64,000 bases of DNA, taken from a beta proteobacterium CB. GTDB lineage: Bacteria > Pseudomonadota > Gammaproteobacteria > Burkholderiales > Burkholderiaceae. A program made the translations under genes and the position numbers. Each line of letters opens with the position of its first letter. The first letter of the stretch is position 1. The DNA is taken from the NCBI GenBank assembly GCA_000342265.1, contig CP004348.1, positions 1,302,001 through 1,366,000 on the forward strand, read 5' to 3'. This document shows positions 9,619-17,514 of the stretch, one piece after another. The notes beneath the pieces are model-generated. The model worked only from the letters and a program-made list of their open reading frames with translations. It did no database searches and was not told where the DNA came from.

Positions 9619-9651
9619 TACTATCTCCTCAATAATCTCGTTTATAAAAAA

Positions 9652-10662
9652 CTACTTAGTCCATGACTGGCGAATACCAGCCTGAATTTCTTCCACAACA
9701 ACATCAGAAACCGCTACGCCACCTTTAAACCCTGCAGCGCGTTGTTGAAAACGACGGTGACCAGGGAGACGAGTTCCCGCATCAGCACTCAATACCCTCA
9801 AGAAATCTTGAATGCGACTGGCAAAAATATTAGGGCCTGCCAAACCAGGATCAATCGTTAATATCAACTGACCAATTCGCGGGCGATTACCCTTGGGGTC
9901 AAAAAAGGAATCAGCTTCATAGGAAAATCTACTGCCTGAGAGCCCAACCACGAGCAACTCCACGATCAAGGCAAGTAAAGCACCCTTATCTCCACCAAGC
10001 GGAACCATTAATCCCTTTAAACCCTCTTGAGGGTCTGTGGTCGGCTTACCATCAGCGGTCAAAGCCCAGCCTTCTGGGATCTGCTGACCATTTTTTGCTG
10101 CAACCAATAATTTTCCACGGGCAACTGCAGATAGCGACATGTCAATCACCAATGGATCGGCGCCAGCAATCGGAAAAGCTGCAGCCAAGGGATTGGTTCC
10201 AAAAATTGCTTTTGCGCCACCAACCATAGGCATTGCTGCTGGAGTATTCCCAAACAGCAAAGAAATATAACCAGCTCGTGCAGCAGCCTCAACGTAATGT
10301 CCTGCAACACCAAAGTGGTGGCTATTAGTCACCGCCACCAAACCGAGGCCATTCTGTGAGGCTAAATTTACCGATAAGTCGGTAGCAAAACGAAGCGCTG
10401 GAAATGCTAAGCCATCGCGCGCATCAACCAAGGCGGCTGAGGTCTTAAATGGCCTCACCTTTAACTTGGGAGCCAATTCAATACGGCCATTTTTAGCATG
10501 TCCAGCGTATTGAGCTACTCGCGCTAGACCATGCGATGCTAGACCATCCAGTTCAGCCAGAGCCAGAAATTGCGCTGTTTCATAAGCTGCCTTGGAAGAT
10601 ATACCCGCAGCCTTAAGACCTGAATCGGCCAAGGCAAGTATTTCAGGGTACGTGAGATTCAT
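9652..10662 (-). CDS. comC: Ldh2/MDH2-family dehydrogenase, likely (R)-sulfolactate dehydrogenase ComC
   Basis: The 336-residue protein is an NAD(P)H-dependent 2-hydroxyacid dehydrogenase of the malate/L-sulfolactate family. It shows LDGLASHGLARVAQY near residue 40, the catalytic-region NSHHFGVAGHYVEAAARAGY, FGTNPLAAAFP and GGDKGALLALIVELL. ComC interconverts sulfopyruvate and (R)-sulfolactate, which feeds SuyAB. Being the first gene of the suy operon supports this over plain malate or ureidoglycolate dehydrogenase. No SlcC/SlcD for (S)-sulfolactate is in the window. Confidence 0.82.
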   Translation of the reverse strand: MNLTYPEILALADSGLKAAGISSKAAYETAQFLALAELDGLASHGLARVAQYAGHAKNGRIELAPKLKVRPFKTSAALVDARDGLAFPALRFATDLSVNLASQNGLGLVAVTNSHHFGVAGHYVEAAARAGYISLLFGNTPAAMPMVGGAKAIFGTNPLAAAFPIAGADPLVIDMSLSAVARGKLLVAAKNGQQIPEGWALTADGKPTTDPQEGLKGLMVPLGGDKGALLALIVELLVVGLSGSRFSYEADSFFDPKGNRPRIGQLILTIDPGLAGPNIFASRIQDFLRVLSADAGTRLPGHRRFQQRAAGFKGGVAVSDVVVEEIQAGIRQSWTK

Positions 10663-10964
10663 GCGTGCGCCTGACGGTCAAGAGCAATCAAAATTAATCC
10701 TTCAAAACACAGGGTTTGAGAGGCTTGACTTAGTTGGTTGTTAGGGATCAAAATAGAGCGCATATCTGAATCATATAGATGATTTAGATATCTTGCAAGA
10801 ACCAATTCATTGTGCAGTGCAACGAATACAAAGTGGTGCTACAGGATGGGTGGGGGAGACAGTAGTGACATATAAGCATATAACTATTAAATCGCAGTTG
10901 AGTATATTTTTTTGATAACTAAGTAGCTAAGATACAAAGATCAAATTTCCACTGGAGGTCACCG
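10663..10964. promoter_or_regulatory. Divergent intergenic region between comC and the Bug receptor gene
   Basis: These 302 bases carry no gene I can support. They must hold promoters for both the comC-suyABRZ operon (minus) and the receptor gene (plus). The left half contains the long palindrome at 10762-10791. The right half is AT-rich (stretch around 10905-10945) and ends in a strong GGAGG ribosome binding site six bases before the receptor ATG. Confidence 0.7.
10762..10791. promoter_or_regulatory. Likely operator of the sulfolactate regulator
   Basis: Arms ATATCTGAATCAT and ATGATTTAGATAT match in 12 of 13 positions around a four-base centre (ATAG). It lies about 100 bases upstream of comC and 175 upstream of the receptor gene. 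A central TATAGA is reminiscent of sites bound by HutC-subfamily GntR proteins, which is the class of the regulator encoded in the operon. Confidence 0.55.
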
Positions 10965-11951
10965 ATGTTAAAGATTCAAAAATTCAAGTTGAGTAGACGT
11001 TTAGTTTTACTAGCTGGAGCGCTGACCCTTGCGCTACCCCAATTGGCAACAGCACAATCCTGGCCAACAAAGCCAATTAAATTAGTCATTCCATTTGCAG
11101 CCGGCGGAACTACCGATATTCTTGGTCGACTCTTGGCACAACAACTAACAAAAGATTTGGGGCAAAACGTTATTGTTGAAAATAAAGGTGGTGCTGGTGG
11201 CAATATCGCAGCAGAATTTGTAGCTCAATCCCCTGCTGATGGCTATACCATCATGCTTGCATCAGGCAGCATGCTTACTGTGAACCCTAATTTATATAAA
11301 AGATTGCCAGTTAATTACAGCAAAGATTTTGTGAACATCACGAATGTTGCCAGTGGTCCAATGTTGCTATCTGTCAGCACCAAGATCCCAGTTAAAAATT
11401 TAAATGAATTCATTACTTATGCAAAAACTAAGGATCTAAACTTTGGATCTGCGGGTATCGGTAGCCAAGTTCATATGGCTGGTGAAAATCTAACCTACGC
11501 AGCCAATATTCCAGCAACGCATGTGCCATACAAAGGTGAATCTGCCGCCATTAACGATCTTGTATCAGGGCAAATTGACTTTATGGTTGGAAACTTAACT
11601 GCGGCAACTGGTTTTGCGAAATCCGGCCAAATAAAGCCAATCGCAGTAACTAGCGCAAAGCGGGTTAAGCAACTGCCGGATGTACCCACTGTTGCTGAAA
11701 GCGGTATCCCCGGCTTTGAAAGCACTGGATGGTTCGGCCTAGTCGCTCCCGCCAGTACCCCCAAAGCTATTACCGAAAAAATTTATGATGCAACCGTTAA
11801 AGCGGTGAATTCAGAAGCGATGAAGAAGAGCTTGGAGCTTAATGGCTTAACCCCAGTAGTCAATTCCCAGAAAGATTTTGATGCTCAGATAAAAGCTGAG
11901 TCAGCAAACTGGGAGAGGGTAATTAAGGGTCGTAACATTATTGCCCAGTAA
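10965..11951 (+). CDS. Bug/TctC-family periplasmic solute-binding receptor, possibly for sulfolactate
   Basis: The 328-residue protein begins with a Sec signal peptide (basic MLKIQKFKLSRR, hydrophobic core, cleavage near TAQS at about residue 31) and has the tripartite tricarboxylate receptor signatures WPTKPIKLVIPFAAGGTTD, GGAGGNIAAEFVAQSPADGY and VPYKGESAAINDLVSGQIDF. Such receptors bind carboxylates and pass them to a TctA/TctB membrane pair, neither of which is in the window. Divergence from the suy operon suggests sulfolactate or a similar carboxylate as ligand; a TTT-type importer (SlcHFG) is known in sulfolactate users. Orphan receptors of this class are very numerous in Burkholderiales, so the ligand is an inference. 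Confidence 0.85.
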   Translation: MLKIQKFKLSRRLVLLAGALTLALPQLATAQSWPTKPIKLVIPFAAGGTTDILGRLLAQQLTKDLGQNVIVENKGGAGGNIAAEFVAQSPADGYTIMLASGSMLTVNPNLYKRLPVNYSKDFVNITNVASGPMLLSVSTKIPVKNLNEFITYAKTKDLNFGSAGIGSQVHMAGENLTYAANIPATHVPYKGESAAINDLVSGQIDFMVGNLTAATGFAKSGQIKPIAVTSAKRVKQLPDVPTVAESGIPGFESTGWFGLVAPASTPKAITEKIYDATVKAVNSEAMKKSLELNGLTPVVNSQKDFDAQIKAESANWERVIKGRNIIAQ

Positions 11952-11970
11952 GGGCTGCTTATATTAAGCA

Positions 11971-11998
11971 AAAAGCGAGGATTTGTCCTCGCTTTTTT
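11971..11998. terminator. Rho-independent terminator after the Bug receptor gene
   Basis: Stem AAAAGCGAGGA / TCCTCGCTTTT with loop TTTG, followed by a T tract. A-rich on its left side, so it may also stop the minus-strand operon whose last gene ends at 12020. Confidence 0.9.
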
Positions 11999-12019
11999 AT
12001 TTCTCACTCAAAGAATATT

Positions 12020-12775
12020 TTATGTAATTTGCCTTACTAGTAGCATGGAACCTGCAAAGACCAAGATAGCGCCATAGGCTATGCGCATGGAAGCATTACT
12101 AAGCTTTGTATGCACATGGGAGCCAGTCCATATTCCTAAGAAAGCAAAAGGCATCAAACAAAGAGCAAGGCCAATCACCTGCCAACTTAAAATTAGGCCA
12201 GTAACTAGCATTAAAGTAAGCCGCAAAAATGTCAGCATAAAAATAGCAAATGCCATTGTTGCCCTAAGCACTTTTGGATTGTTAATTCTCAAACCAAGAT
12301 AGGAGACATAGACTGGACCACCCGTTGCAAAGAGAGCTGTAAACGCGCCACCAAAAAATCCAAATGGTACTGCCCACCATTTACTGATTGGATCTCGAGA
12401 CTCAATGTTCCCCTGAATCAATACACGCACGCCGTTAACGGCTGCAAATATCCCAAGAATAAGCAGCAAGGGTTCGCTTGGTGCGTTGACCAATAAGAAG
12501 ATACCCAACACCATGCCTATTAGACTAAAAGGGAATAGCCATTTCAGCTCTTGAATATTGGCATCGCTCGATGACTTTCTTCCGACGTAAAGTGAGGCGC
12601 AGATATCGATGATGACCATCATCGGTACTACGACCTTGAGCGGGTACATCTGAACCAATAGAGGCACGGAAACTATTGATGAGCCAAACCCCGAAACTCC
12701 GAAGATAAAGAATGCGCAGAGAACAATAACCGCAGCTAGCGCAATCGTAGTCGGCTCAATTAGTTCAAAAATGAT
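12020..12775 (-). CDS. TauE/SafE-family membrane exporter with a non-standard start codon
   Basis: Counting only from the first GTG (12667) gives 215 residues and cuts off the first helix. The frame stays open upstream and encodes the family N-terminus AVIVLCAFFIFGVSGFGSS, so the true start must lie before it. The open stretch begins after a TGA at 12797-12799 and has no ATG, GTG or TTG. The best starts are ATC at 12773-12775, which shares one base with the frdA stop (TAATC, one base from the usual TAATG), or ATT at 12770-12772; an AGAGG lies just upstream. From ATC the protein has 251 residues, the family's usual length, with about eight helices and the second repeat motif FFGGAFTALFATGGPVYVSY. 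TauE/SafE proteins export sulfite, sulfoacetate or other anions; here it is coupled to frdA, so a dicarboxylate or sulfonate is possible. Confidence 0.78.
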   Translation of the reverse strand: MIFELIEPTTIALAAVIVLCAFFIFGVSGFGSSIVSVPLLVQMYPLKVVVPMMVIIDICASLYVGRKSSSDANIQELKWLFPFSLIGMVLGIFLLVNAPSEPLLLILGIFAAVNGVRVLIQGNIESRDPISKWWAVPFGFFGGAFTALFATGGPVYVSYLGLRINNPKVLRATMAFAIFMLTFLRLTLMLVTGLILSWQVIGLALCLMPFAFLGIWTGSHVHTKLSNASMRIAYGAILVFAGSMLLVRQIT

Positions 12776-14493
12776 TAGGCCTCTACCAAAATCGTTTCAC
12801 CCGGCTTAATCATCGTAAATTGCACTGGTTTATTTTTGATTACAAGTCCGTCTTTGCCCAACTGAACTGCTGTGAAGTAGGACTCCTCCAAAGAGCCAGG
12901 CTGAGGGAAATCATCGCGATAATGCGCTCCCCTAGAGTTTTCTCGAGAAAGAGCAGCCTCCGTTACTGACTTGCTTACTAAGATCAGATTATTCAAATTC
13001 ATCCAGTCTTGCCATGTAATGCTGTACTGTCTATCGATACCCCCCACCCCGATTTGATCAAGCATTTGAGCCAACTGATCCAGCTTTATGCGGGCTTGTA
13101 GCAGACTTTCCTTCGTTCTTGAAATTCCAACGTCATTCCACATACACTCTGCTAGAGCATCACGGATCATTTCGATATCGCCCGCTGGCCTCTCTAATGG
13201 TGCCTCATGCGCCTTGATGCTCGCACGCACCTCATCCATATTGCACTCTTGCAAACTCTGGGACACTACCCAATTCGCCATTTCTTCGCCGGCAATGCCA
13301 CCGAAAACTGTTGAGTTAGCTACTCCATTGCCACCCAATCGATTAGCGCCATGCACGCCTCCAGTATCCTCACCTGCTGCAAATAGACCTGGCAACTCGG
13401 TACTGCAGTCTGCCTTGAAAATCAAACCACCCATCATGTAGTGTGCCGTTGGAACAACCTCCACAAGATCGCCCGCCAAATCAAAGCCACTATCAGCGCA
13501 TCGCTCAACCATGCCCTTAAATTGCTTACGAACATTATCAGGACCAAGGTGGCTCATCTGAATATAGACGCCACCATTAGGTGTTGCTCTACCTGCTCTG
13601 ATTTCGGAATTGATGGATCGCGAAACAATGTCTCGGGTAGCACGCTCATTACGAGGATCATAATTACCCATAAATCGCTCATGATTGCCATTAAGCAAAT
13701 AGCCCCCCGCACCACGCAAACCTTCTTCAAGAACTGTTCCCGTCATCCTAGTACCGGGTCCAGCCAACAAACCCGTTGGATGAAACTGCACCATCTCCAT
13801 GTCACGCAGAGTGAGCCCAGCACGAAGTGCCATAGCCAAGCCATCACAACTCTTATCTCCTGAAGGGGTGTGGTACTTATACATTGTGGGTCCACCACCA
13901 GTAGCCAATAGCACCGCCTTAGCTCGTACCAGCGTGAACTCACCGGTCTGCATATTGAGCATGAGCACTCCAGCTAGTGACTTTCCATCAGCACTATGAA
14001 TTAACTCAACCGCTCTATGCTCCTCAAGCCGATGAATTCCCCTCGCCCATACTTGCTCGGCTAAGCGACTAATAATTTCAATGCCAGTTAAGTCACCCTT
14101 GTGAACCGTGCGGTCGAAGGTTTGTCCAGCAAATGCTTTTTGATGCACCGTTCCATCTGGATTGCGATCAAAAAAACAGCCGAGCTCATTTTCAAGCTCA
14201 TGAATACGTTCAACAGCTTTATTGACGAGTGTCCAGGCTAATTCTTGGTCTGATAACCATTTGCCACCTTCAATCGTATCCATAAAGTGGCGCTCAACTG
14301 AGTCCCCCTCTGCCAAGGCTACGTTATAACCACCTTGAACCATCCGAGTACAGCCACACTTACCAAGCAAACCTTTTACAGCGATGGTGATGTGAAGATC
14401 TGGATTGGTTTGATGGGCATGCAGAGCAGCAAACAATCCCGCTCCGCCGGAGCCTAAGATAAGGATATCGGTTTCAAGGGTAGCGATGTTCAT
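12775..14493 (-). CDS. frdA: Fumarate reductase/succinate dehydrogenase-type flavoprotein subunit lacking the covalent-FAD histidine
   Basis: The 572-residue protein has the N-terminal FAD dinucleotide fold (ILGSGGAGLFAALHA), the substrate motifs MVQFHPTGLLAGPG, the catalytic arginine region NERATRDIVSRSI, TAHYMMGG and HGANRLGGNG, as in FrdA and SdhA. In the position of the His-Thr that carries FAD covalently (SHT in E. coli FrdA), the sequence reads KCGCTRMVQGG, so Cys48 replaces His. FAD is therefore probably not covalently bound, as in aspartate oxidase. In E. coli FrdA, replacement of that His (including by Cys) removes succinate oxidation but keeps fumarate reduction, so a reductase role is likely here. 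It overlaps the fumarase beta gene by four bases and comes late in the operon. L-aspartate oxidase is excluded by the partner FrdB, C and D genes. Confidence 0.85.
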   Translation of the reverse strand: MNIATLETDILILGSGGAGLFAALHAHQTNPDLHITIAVKGLLGKCGCTRMVQGGYNVALAEGDSVERHFMDTIEGGKWLSDQELAWTLVNKAVERIHELENELGCFFDRNPDGTVHQKAFAGQTFDRTVHKGDLTGIEIISRLAEQVWARGIHRLEEHRAVELIHSADGKSLAGVLMLNMQTGEFTLVRAKAVLLATGGGPTMYKYHTPSGDKSCDGLAMALRAGLTLRDMEMVQFHPTGLLAGPGTRMTGTVLEEGLRGAGGYLLNGNHERFMGNYDPRNERATRDIVSRSINSEIRAGRATPNGGVYIQMSHLGPDNVRKQFKGMVERCADSGFDLAGDLVEVVPTAHYMMGGLIFKADCSTELPGLFAAGEDTGGVHGANRLGGNGVANSTVFGGIAGEEMANWVVSQSLQECNMDEVRASIKAHEAPLERPAGDIEMIRDALAECMWNDVGISRTKESLLQARIKLDQLAQMLDQIGVGGIDRQYSITWQDWMNLNNLILVSKSVTEAALSRENSRGAHYRDDFPQPGSLEESYFTAVQLGKDGLVIKNKPVQFTMIKPGETILVEA

Positions 14494-15101
14494 GATGAAA
14501 TTCCCAGACTCTTCAATACAGCCTCTTTGTTACGGGCAACCTCACCTTTGACTTCTTGATAAATACTGCCACCATGACTATCCATTGCCACAAGCAAAGG
14601 ACCAAAGTCTTTTATCTTAAAACGCCAAAGAGATTCCGGGTTGAGGTCATCCATATCGACATCTTCAATTTGTTCAATCCAGGTTGTCTCGAGCGCTGCA
14701 GTGCCACCAATGATTGCAAGGTACACACCACCAATCTCCTGAAAGGCTGCCGCAGATCCTTCACGCATACCACCCTTACCTACAATCATTCGAACTCCAT
14801 TTTGAGTCATCAATGGATGAGTAAAACGCTCCATACGATCTGATGTAGTTGTGCCAATGCAAATGGGCTCATAGCCAGCCGGGAACTCTTCACTGACTGG
14901 AACCTTTCGGACATTTGGCGCTGTATGAATCACAGCATGCCCATTGAGATCAAAGCGAGTTTTACGACCCTTATCAAACAAGTGAATTTGTGTAGCATCT
15001 CGAATACCAAACAAGGTGTTTTGTAAGGTCACCGTGTCATTGATGCGAAGTTTACGGATATCAGCTTCGCTAACAGGAGTTGGAAGGTTATAGTGAGCCA
15101 T
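14490..15101 (-). CDS. Class I fumarase/L(+)-tartrate dehydratase-type, beta subunit
   Basis: The 203-residue protein matches the C-terminal (beta) domain of iron-sulfur fumarases, with GRKTRFDLNGHAVIHTAPN, PICIGTTTSDRMERFTHPL and MIVGKGGMREGSAAAF, and KDFGPLLVAMDSHGGSIY near the end. Two-subunit members include TtdB of tartrate dehydratase (about 200 residues) and two-gene fumarases; sequence reading alone cannot separate the substrates. The fumarate reductase genes around it favour fumarate/malate or tartrate to oxaloacetate feeding the C4 pathway. Confidence 0.85.
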   Translation of the reverse strand: MAHYNLPTPVSEADIRKLRINDTVTLQNTLFGIRDATQIHLFDKGRKTRFDLNGHAVIHTAPNVRKVPVSEEFPAGYEPICIGTTTSDRMERFTHPLMTQNGVRMIVGKGGMREGSAAAFQEIGGVYLAIIGGTAALETTWIEQIEDVDMDDLNPESLWRFKIKDFGPLLVAMDSHGGSIYQEVKGEVARNKEAVLKSLGISS

Positions 15102-15109
15102 CTTTACCC

Positions 15110-15985
15110 CTAGAATCCGTAAGTCACACCATCAGGCGTGAAAGTTGCTCGCGCTCTGCGAGCGGAGTGGCACTGCATATTGACCGCCACAGGATTTAAG
15201 GTGATGTGCGTATGGGCAAGCTCTACATGAACGGCAAATGCTGTGCCATCACCACCTAAACCTTGGGGCCCAATACCCAGTTTATTCGCGGCGGCAGTTA
15301 ATTCTTGCTCCAACTTCGCGCCTTCTTCATCGCTACACACACTGCCCAATGCTCTTGTGGCTGCTCGCTTAGCCATCGCAACGCATTGTTCAGATGTGCC
15401 ACCAACGCCAACGCCAACAATCGTTGGAGGGCAGGTCTTTCCTCCAGCAGAAACAACACTTTCAATAACAAAAGCCTTGACCCCATTAATTCCATCAGCA
15501 GGAATAGCCATCTTCAAAAAGGAATTATTTTCTGAACCGCTTCCTTTTGGGACCATCTCAATTTCAAGCATTTGGTCATCATCACAAAAGTCAATACTAA
15601 TTGCAGGCATATCAATGCCGCAGGAAGTGTGATTATTCTTGCGCGTAATTGGATGGACAACTGACGAACGCAATGGGTATTCAGTGGTTGCACGTTCACA
15701 CCCTTTACGAATCGCTGCCTTTAACTCCATACCATCTAGCTGCACATTACGACCAATCTTGACCTTGTAAATTGGCAAGCCAGTATCTTGGCAGAGTAGA
15801 TTATCTTCGCGCTCAGCCACTGAGATATTAGTAATCATGGTTTTTAAAACAACTTGGGCACGGGCATCCGACTCACTTTGATTTAAGCGCTCGATGCCAG
15901 CCTTTACATCATCCGGCAGAACTTTTAATGCACGGATATAGAGCTCCTTACAAGCCTCTTCAACTGCTTTCATTTGTAACTGCAT
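15110..15985 (-). CDS. Class I fumarase/L(+)-tartrate dehydratase-type, alpha subunit
   Basis: The protein of about 291 residues carries the [4Fe-4S] cysteine regions of class I hydro-lyases: LLCQDTGLPIYKVKIG, NNHTSCGIDMPAISIDF and GGKTCPPTIVGVGVGG. It pairs with the beta subunit eight bases downstream. I chose the ATG at 15985; a TTG at 15997 overlapping nothing upstream is also possible, and a second ATG lies at 15973. The split alpha/beta form with about 300 and 200 residues resembles TtdA/TtdB, but a fumarase is equally consistent. Confidence 0.85.
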   Translation of the reverse strand: MQLQMKAVEEACKELYIRALKVLPDDVKAGIERLNQSESDARAQVVLKTMITNISVAEREDNLLCQDTGLPIYKVKIGRNVQLDGMELKAAIRKGCERATTEYPLRSSVVHPITRKNNHTSCGIDMPAISIDFCDDDQMLEIEMVPKGSGSENNSFLKMAIPADGINGVKAFVIESVVSAGGKTCPPTIVGVGVGGTSEQCVAMAKRAATRALGSVCSDEEGAKLEQELTAAANKLGIGPQGLGGDGTAFAVHVELAHTHITLNPVAVNMQCHSARRARATFTPDGVTYGF

Positions 15986-15997
15986 TACATAACCCAA

Positions 15998-16357
15998 TCA
16001 GTTTGCTAAATACAAAAATAGAAGACCACAAACCATGCCAAACAAGATGGCTGCTTGTGTCCAAGCCTTACGAAGACCACGCCATGGGCCAAACTCAATC
16101 ATCAGAAGTCGAATGCCGCCAACTAAATGAATGGCTAGCAAAATAACGAGCGCCCACTCACCAAATTTGAATACCCAAAAATCAGTCAAACCTAAGTAGC
16201 GCTCAAAGCCACTAGCTCCACGCAAAGACTGAGAAAGCATTAAGAAATGCAAAGGAATGAAGCAAGCTAACAGCAATCCAGAGAAGCGGTGGCATGCATA
16301 AGCAAAATAGGAGAGATGACTCTTTGCACGTAAGTCGAGCTTTGGTCTAGCACTCAT
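15998..16357 (-). CDS. Fumarate reductase/succinate dehydrogenase membrane anchor subunit (SdhC-like, cytochrome b)
   Basis: The 119-residue protein has three transmembrane helices and the SdhC-like motif HRFSGLLLACFIPLHFL followed by AIHLVGGIRLLMIEF, whose histidines are candidates for haem b ligands. It overlaps the other anchor gene by four bases (ATGA) and precedes fumarase alpha. With that partner it would anchor FrdA and FrdB in the inner membrane and carry the quinone site. Confidence 0.82.
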   Translation of the reverse strand: MSARPKLDLRAKSHLSYFAYACHRFSGLLLACFIPLHFLMLSQSLRGASGFERYLGLTDFWVFKFGEWALVILLAIHLVGGIRLLMIEFGPWRGLRKAWTQAAILFGMVCGLLFLYLAN

Positions 16358-16704
16358 AGAGCACCCCCTGTGTACACACCAACAACGGCTGTAGTTCCCA
16401 GAATGAATATGAGGACTGCGAGGGTTGCAGATAAGGCCTTGGAGATCAATCCTTTCGAGAAAGTTTCCTCCAAAATATTGGCTAAGCCAATAGGCGCATG
16501 CACAAAGCAGGCCAAGACAAAGATTTCATAAAAGATAGCAAAGGCAATATTGCCTTGAGTGCGCCCCAAAATCTCTGCTGCGCTTAAACCACCTCGAATT
16601 GCATAAAAGATAATGACGAGATGAATGCTGACACAAAGACCTAGAATCATGGCGCTAATTCTTTGGGCATACCAAAGCTTGGCTTGCAAGACTCCTTGAC
16701 TCAT
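16354..16704 (-). CDS. Fumarate reductase/succinate dehydrogenase second membrane anchor subunit
   Basis: I start it at the ATG at 16704, which overlaps the frdB stop in ATGA; the frame extends four codons further but those lie inside frdB. The 116-residue protein has three hydrophobic helices with AQRISAMILGLCVSIHLVII and FVHAPIGLANILEE, as in small SdhD/FrdD-like anchors. Coupled translation with frdB and the next anchor gene suggests equal amounts of the subunits. Confidence 0.8.
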   Translation of the reverse strand: MSQGVLQAKLWYAQRISAMILGLCVSIHLVIIFYAIRGGLSAAEILGRTQGNIAFAIFYEIFVLACFVHAPIGLANILEETFSKGLISKALSATLAVLIFILGTTAVVGVYTGGAL

Positions 16705-17432
16705 AACTTGCCCCATTTACTTCCACGTACCGCAGCCCTTGCAACTAATTTTTTCAATCCAGCAATGCTGGCAGTGGGCTCAAGCTTTTTTGGACATCTC
16801 TCGGTGCAAGAGCCCTGAGTATGGCAAGCATGACAACCCTCGTCACCAGCAACGGCTCGCAAACGATCTAACTGCTGCATATCGCGTATGTCATTGGTTA
16901 GCGTCCACGCACGATTGAGAGCGGCAGGACCAAGATAGTTAGGGCGCTTTTCAACAACTTCACAAGAGGAATAGCAAACCCCGCAACCGATGCACTCGAT
17001 ACCAGCATTTGCTAATTGGCGTTCAGTTGACTCTGGCTCTACCTTTGCAAAATCATCGTGACGGGTTTTATCACCCTTGAAGAAACCAACTGCACCCTTC
17101 CACTTATTAAAGAACTCTCGCATATCTGTTGCAAGATCTTTAATGACGGGAAGGTTATTTAGGGGTGCTATCTCTAAGGAATCGCCTTCAACAATCTGGG
17201 AAACGTGGGTTCGGCACGTCCAACGAGCCACACCATTTACCGTCATCGCGCAAGAACCACACATACCAACTCGACAAGCAAAGCGATAGCTCAGGGTTGG
17301 ATCAAGCTTGCGCTGAATGTAGGTCACTACATCCAAAACCGTTTGATTTGGATTTCGAGGCACTAAATACTGAACAAACTCACCTTCTTGAGCGCCGCGC
17401 CAGACTTTAACTTTGAGATCTTGAGTAGACAT
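16701..17432 (-). CDS. frdB: Fumarate reductase/succinate dehydrogenase iron-sulfur subunit
   Basis: The 243-residue protein has the plant-type [2Fe-2S] motif CRVGMCGSCAMTVNG with a later CR, the [4Fe-4S] motif CIGCGVCYSSC, and CHACHTQGSCTERCPK for the remaining clusters, in the FrdB/SdhB order. The open frame runs upstream to 17564, but the start at 17432 (MSTQDLKVKVWRG) fits the family and leaves the promoter region free. It is the first gene of the operon, an unusual place since flavoprotein genes normally lead or follow the anchors directly. Confidence 0.9.
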   Translation of the reverse strand: MSTQDLKVKVWRGAQEGEFVQYLVPRNPNQTVLDVVTYIQRKLDPTLSYRFACRVGMCGSCAMTVNGVARWTCRTHVSQIVEGDSLEIAPLNNLPVIKDLATDMREFFNKWKGAVGFFKGDKTRHDDFAKVEPESTERQLANAGIECIGCGVCYSSCEVVEKRPNYLGPAALNRAWTLTNDIRDMQQLDRLRAVAGDEGCHACHTQGSCTERCPKKLEPTASIAGLKKLVARAAVRGSKWGKL

Positions 17433-17466
17433 GGAGTGATTATATCTACAGATAGTAAAAAATAAA

Positions 17467-17486
17467 TCGAATATAATTTTCTTCGA
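17467..17486. promoter_or_regulatory. Candidate LysR-type operator in the frdB-lysR divergent region
   Basis: The 82 bases between the two start codons are strongly AT-rich. They contain the inverted repeat TCGAA (17467-17471) and TTCGA (17482-17486) with a ten-base AT-rich spacer, a shape close to the T-N11-A LysR box. It is placed where a regulator could control both its own gene and the frd operon. Confidence 0.5.
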
Positions 17487-17514
17487 GATAAAAAAATACT
17501 TTATATTTAAACCC

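Noticed and set aside
12020..12667. TauE gene starting at the GTG at 12667
   Set aside because: This removes the first transmembrane helix and the FGVSGFGSS motif that the upstream open frame encodes.
13441..13863. Open frame of 140 codons on the plus strand
   Set aside because: Antisense to the conserved core of frdA, with no ribosome binding site or family resemblance.
15243..15632. Open frame of 129 codons on the plus strand
   Set aside because: Antisense to the fumarase alpha gene; a codon-bias shadow.
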